From NCBI GenBank assembly GCA_964554105.1, contig CAZKNF010000009.1, positions 14,935 to 78,934 on the forward strand: 64,000 bases of DNA, read 5' to 3'. Under the pieces are notes generated by a model. That model had not been told where the DNA came from, searched no databases, and worked only from the letters and a program-made list of their open reading frames with translations. Of this stretch, positions 60,970 through 64,000 are shown piece by piece. How positions within the stretch are numbered: the first letter of the stretch is position 1; each line of letters opens with the position of its first letter. This DNA comes from CAZKNF01 sp964554105 (GTDB lineage: Bacteria; Bacteroidota; Rhodothermia; Rhodothermales; VXPQ01). The position numbers and the translations under genes are program-made.

Positions 60970-62481
60970 ATGAAAGTATCTATTACAACCCTCCCGCTCG
61001 CGGAGCTGGATGTAGACGTTCTGATCATTCCTGTGGCCGAGAAAGGCGCCGGGGACCGGCTGGCCGAGCTCGCAAGCGATCTCGGACCCGCCGTGAAGCG
61101 CGCGAGCGACGACTTTTCCGGCAAGATCGATGAGGCCGTCACGGTTTACCCGGAGCAGTCGCGCGCCCGTCGATTGGGACTCGTTGGGATGGGCCCCGAA
61201 GACAAGATTGATGCGGAAGTTGTGCGTCGCGTCGCCGCCCGGGGTGAGTCGCTGGCGCGGGCCGGGAAGGCGGAAACGGTGGCGATCGTGCATCCGGATC
61301 TTTCCCTCGACGCCGAGACGGTGAGCCAGGCGCTGGTCGAAGGATTCATGCTGGCATCGTATCGCTTTCTTCGCTACAAAACCGAGACCGACGGCTATAC
61401 GGGCGCCGATCGACTCGTTCTGCATGTGGTCGATCAGGATAAGGGAAGCCGCCGCGGCGTCGAGCGCGGCCGCGTAGTCGCGGAAGCGGTGATGACGGCT
61501 CGAGATCTCGTGAATACCTCACCGGACGACAAGACGGCGACGGCGTTCGCCAGGTCGATCGAGAAGCTGGGCAGGAAACACGGGTTTTCGACCTCGGTGT
61601 GGGGCAAGCAGCTGATCGAAGAAGAGGGCATGCGTGGACTGCTCGCGGTCAATCGAGGCAGTCAGGAGCCGCCCTCGTTTACCATTCTCGAATGGAAGCC
61701 CGAGAATGCAAGCAATGAATGGCCGATCGTGCTGGTCGGAAAAGGGATCGTGTTCGATACGGGCGGGCTCTCGCTGAAGCCGACGAAGGACTCGATGGAT
61801 CACATGAAGGCGGACATGGCCGGTGCGGCGGCCGTGGCTGGAGCCATGGAGGCGATCGCCCGATTGGAGCTGCCGATCTATGTGGTGGGTCTGATCCCTG
61901 CGACCGACAATCGTCCCGGCGAGAACGCGTACGTGCCGGGCGACGTCATCCGAATGCATTCGGGCAAAACAGTCGAAGTGCTCAATACGGATGCCGAGGG
62001 AAGGCTCGTTCTTGCGGACGCGCTGTCGTATGCAAAAACGTACAGGCCGTCCCTGGTCATCGACATCGCCACCCTCACGGGTGCGCAAGTGGTCGCCCTG
62101 GGATCGGAAGTCGCGGCGGTAATGACCAACGACCGATCAGGCGCTGGTGAACGCCTCGACTCCATCGAAGGAGCAGGCAGGCGCAGTGGCGATCTCGTGC
62201 ACCGGATGCCCATGCTGGAGCATTACGGCAAGCAGATAGAAAGCGACGTAGCCGACATCAAAAACGTCGGCGGCCGTGAAGCAGGGACTATTACGGCCGG
62301 GAAATTTCTAGAGCACTTCGTGGATTACCCCTGGATCCACGTCGACATCGCAGGTCCGTCGTTTATCACAAGCGAAAAGCCGTATCGAGCGAAAGGCGGG
62401 ACGGGTTTCGGCGTCCGGCTCCTGGTGGAGTTCTTGCGCGATTTCGCAGACCCCCGTCGTAATAGATCGGATGTAGTGTAG
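60970..62481 (+). CDS. pepA: Leucyl aminopeptidase (M17)
   Basis: This 503-residue two-zinc exopeptidase releases N-terminal residues from peptides in the cytosol. The catalytic core carries VGKGIVFDTGGLSLKPTKDS, MDHMKADMAGAAAVAGAMEA, the metal ligands in NTDAEGRLVLADALSYA, and GAQVVALGSEVAAVMTND. The N-terminal macro-like domain is present (about 1-165). The ATG is 6 nt after nrnA. It could finish the dipeptides made by the exported S9 peptidase at 54341 (inference). Confidence 0.96.
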   Translation: MKVSITTLPLAELDVDVLIIPVAEKGAGDRLAELASDLGPAVKRASDDFSGKIDEAVTVYPEQSRARRLGLVGMGPEDKIDAEVVRRVAARGESLARAGKAETVAIVHPDLSLDAETVSQALVEGFMLASYRFLRYKTETDGYTGADRLVLHVVDQDKGSRRGVERGRVVAEAVMTARDLVNTSPDDKTATAFARSIEKLGRKHGFSTSVWGKQLIEEEGMRGLLAVNRGSQEPPSFTILEWKPENASNEWPIVLVGKGIVFDTGGLSLKPTKDSMDHMKADMAGAAAVAGAMEAIARLELPIYVVGLIPATDNRPGENAYVPGDVIRMHSGKTVEVLNTDAEGRLVLADALSYAKTYRPSLVIDIATLTGAQVVALGSEVAAVMTNDRSGAGERLDSIEGAGRRSGDLVHRMPMLEHYGKQIESDVADIKNVGGREAGTITAGKFLEHFVDYPWIHVDIAGPSFITSEKPYRAKGGTGFGVRLLVEFLRDFADPRRNRSDVV

Positions 62482-62515
62482 TTCCGATAGTCTTTCATCA
62501 CATCCAGGGTTCACC

Positions 62516-63982
62516 GTGTCGTTCCAAAATCTAGCAGCTCTCGTCCTTGCGGCGTGTGCACTGGCGATATGCACGCCGTCGGCACATGCTCAAGATCAAT
62601 ACCTGCGTATCGCGGCCCGGCATAGCCACGCCTCCATGTTTCACAATGCAAGCGTCTTTCCGGATGTCGACGCGGCGCGCGCTGTCGTGACGTTTCGCAT
62701 TCCGAACAGCCTGCTCGTCTTCAAGCATGAGCGCGACGAGTTTGTGTCAGATGTCGATCTGACGGTAGAGCTGCATCGAAACGGTGAGAAGGTGGCGGAC
62801 AGGCGCTGGCGGAAGAAGCATACCGCAGCGAACTTCGAGGCCACACAGAGCAGAACCCGGGATGTGGACGGCTGGGTGCATTTTGAGGTCGACCCAGGAG
62901 AGTACACGTACCGTCTCCTCGTGCGCGACCAGGGCGACGATGAGCGGGGGATGTCCCGACCATTTCAGGTGCCTGAAGATGTCAACGGCGCTATCGGCTC
63001 CCTCGTGTTCGGACACCTGCAGAGCGACTCGCAGCGGGTTGCGCTCGATCCCGCGAGTCTCGGCGGCGGCGTGCCCTTCGGGGCCGACGTTCAGACCATC
63101 GTGCCGGTCGTTCTCGGGAGCTCGGCAGCGGCCGCGAGCGAAGCAACCGGGGCGCGGACCGCGCGCGACGGTGACGCCATCCCTGTTGCCGGCGACACGT
63201 CCTTTTCTTATCAGCTGTACCGCGTCGCGGAGTCCGGACGAGCGTTCGGGACGGGGCGAAGTCGCAGCGAGGCTCGCGGTGCATCGATAATGCCCCCCGT
63301 AGCAGCCGAAGTCGGAGCGGACGACGTGCTCGTGTCCAGCGGCACCGTACCGGCCGACGCCCTCGTGCCCATCGGGAGAATTCTGGAAACCGAGGACGAA
63401 TGTCTGTGCTGGACGGCGCCCCAGGATGAGAAAACGAGGTTTGCCGTAATACCGCTCCAGACCGATCGGCTGGAGAACGGGTCGTATATCCTTGAAATGG
63501 CCTCCCCGAACGGGGGAATGGCCCGCACGTTCGGATTTCGGACGGAGTGGCGGGACATGCCGCTTTCACTTTACGACATCGATGTGGCCATTCGTCATCT
63601 CGAGTTTACCGAAGATCGCGAGACGATCAGAGCATTGTCGAAGGGATCGAGGGAGGCACAGATCGATGCGTTCAATTCGTACTGGAAGGATCGCGACCCG
63701 ACGCCAGGTACAGCATTCAACGAGCTCATGAATGAGTACTACCGGCGAATCGATCACGCCGCCTTTCAATTCCGGACCGGACGGCACCCCTTTCCAGACG
63801 GGCTTCGCACCGATGCGGCTCGAATCTACATCGTCTACGGTCCTCCCGACGACATATCGAGCACGCTGCCGTCCTCCGGCGGCGTCGAACGGACGTGGAC
63901 CTACGCCGACGGCCGGCGCTTCATCTTTCGGGCGGCAGACAGCCTGGCTCCTCTGGAGCTGCAGGAGACGGTGGAGCACTAG
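62516..63982 (+). CDS. GWxTD-domain exported protein
   Basis: This 488-residue secreted or periplasmic protein starts with GTG at 62516. The signal peptide is LAALVLAACALAICTPSAHAQ. The N-terminal part is beta-rich (VVTFRIPNSLLVFKHERDEF, VDLTVELHRNGEKVADR). The C-terminal ~130 residues carry the GWxTD-type pattern, HLEFTEDRETIRALSKGSRE, FNSYWKDRDPTPGTAFNELM, YYRRIDHAAFQF and RIYIVYGPPDDISSTLPS. This domain is common in Bacteroidota and of unknown function. It lies 34 bp after pepA. The window ends 18 bp after its stop. Confidence 0.9.
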   Translation: MSFQNLAALVLAACALAICTPSAHAQDQYLRIAARHSHASMFHNASVFPDVDAARAVVTFRIPNSLLVFKHERDEFVSDVDLTVELHRNGEKVADRRWRKKHTAANFEATQSRTRDVDGWVHFEVDPGEYTYRLLVRDQGDDERGMSRPFQVPEDVNGAIGSLVFGHLQSDSQRVALDPASLGGGVPFGADVQTIVPVVLGSSAAAASEATGARTARDGDAIPVAGDTSFSYQLYRVAESGRAFGTGRSRSEARGASIMPPVAAEVGADDVLVSSGTVPADALVPIGRILETEDECLCWTAPQDEKTRFAVIPLQTDRLENGSYILEMASPNGGMARTFGFRTEWRDMPLSLYDIDVAIRHLEFTEDRETIRALSKGSREAQIDAFNSYWKDRDPTPGTAFNELMNEYYRRIDHAAFQFRTGRHPFPDGLRTDAARIYIVYGPPDDISSTLPSSGGVERTWTYADGRRFIFRAADSLAPLELQETVEH

Positions 63983-64000
63983 AGGGCCGTTGATAAATTC

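Overview
The window looks like a scaffold from a draft or metagenome-assembled genome of a GC-rich member of the Rhodothermales/Balneolales branch of Bacteroidota. The evidence is a secreted protein with the NYPNPFNP-type C-terminal sorting tail, a SusC-like TonB receptor followed by a DUF4249 lipoprotein, GWxTD, DUF3098 and NamZ-like (DUF1343) proteins, several lipoproteins, and mostly weak Shine-Dalgarno sequences. Three runs of exactly 100 N mark scaffold joins (16253-16352, 28809-28908, 42799-42898). Two of these are flanked on both sides by the same sequence.

Region by region. 1-6272 is a signalling and surface region. It holds the end of a NarX-type histidine kinase, three paralogous NarL/LuxR-type response regulators, a type IX-sorted secreted protein and a small lipoprotein. 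6314-8114 holds idi, a DUF1801 protein with a possible decayed relative, and tRNA-Ala(GGC). 8171-16046 is a sugar-acid catabolic locus. A minus-strand set runs SDR, L-fuconate dehydratase, FAH-family dehydratase/hydrolase, a TctC-TctB fusion and TctA. A divergent plus-strand pair holds a 2-keto-3-deoxy-L-fuconate dehydrogenase-like SDR and a diketo-acid hydrolase. Together they suggest uptake of a sugar acid and its non-phosphorylative breakdown. 16538-20812 is thrA-dapB-dapA (aspartate family). 20910-25389 holds an orphan receiver lacking its phospho-acceptor Asp, mreD, dacB, a DUF3098 protein and a NamZ-like lipoprotein. 25391-31646 holds ndk, lipA, L-lysine 6-transaminase and gyrA, with a nucleotidyltransferase cut by a gap.

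32062-38455 carries a GDPD phosphodiesterase, the TonB receptor/DUF4249 pair and otsA-otsB. 38521-42635 carries a GH15 hydrolase (possible trehalase), a rhodanese, a CoA-type Nudix hydrolase and a small heat-shock protein. 42974-45320 pairs fumarylacetoacetase with a conserved protein of unknown function. 45509-50195 holds a TPR lipoprotein, a transsulfuration enzyme and a fused E1 alpha/beta 2-oxoacid dehydrogenase. 50502-54115 is an OmpR-type two-component system followed upstream by alr. 54341-63982 is a plus-strand run: S9 dipeptidyl peptidase, pyrC, ddl, lipoprotein, nrnA, pepA and a GWxTD protein.

The window is mostly housekeeping genes. The most unusual items are the TctC-TctB fusion in the sugar-acid locus, the receiver with Asn in place of Asp, the conserved unknown beside fumarylacetoacetase, two distantly related lipoproteins more than 50 kb apart, and minisatellite-like sequence at a gap just upstream of thrA. 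No CRISPR array, transposase, phage gene or rRNA was seen.
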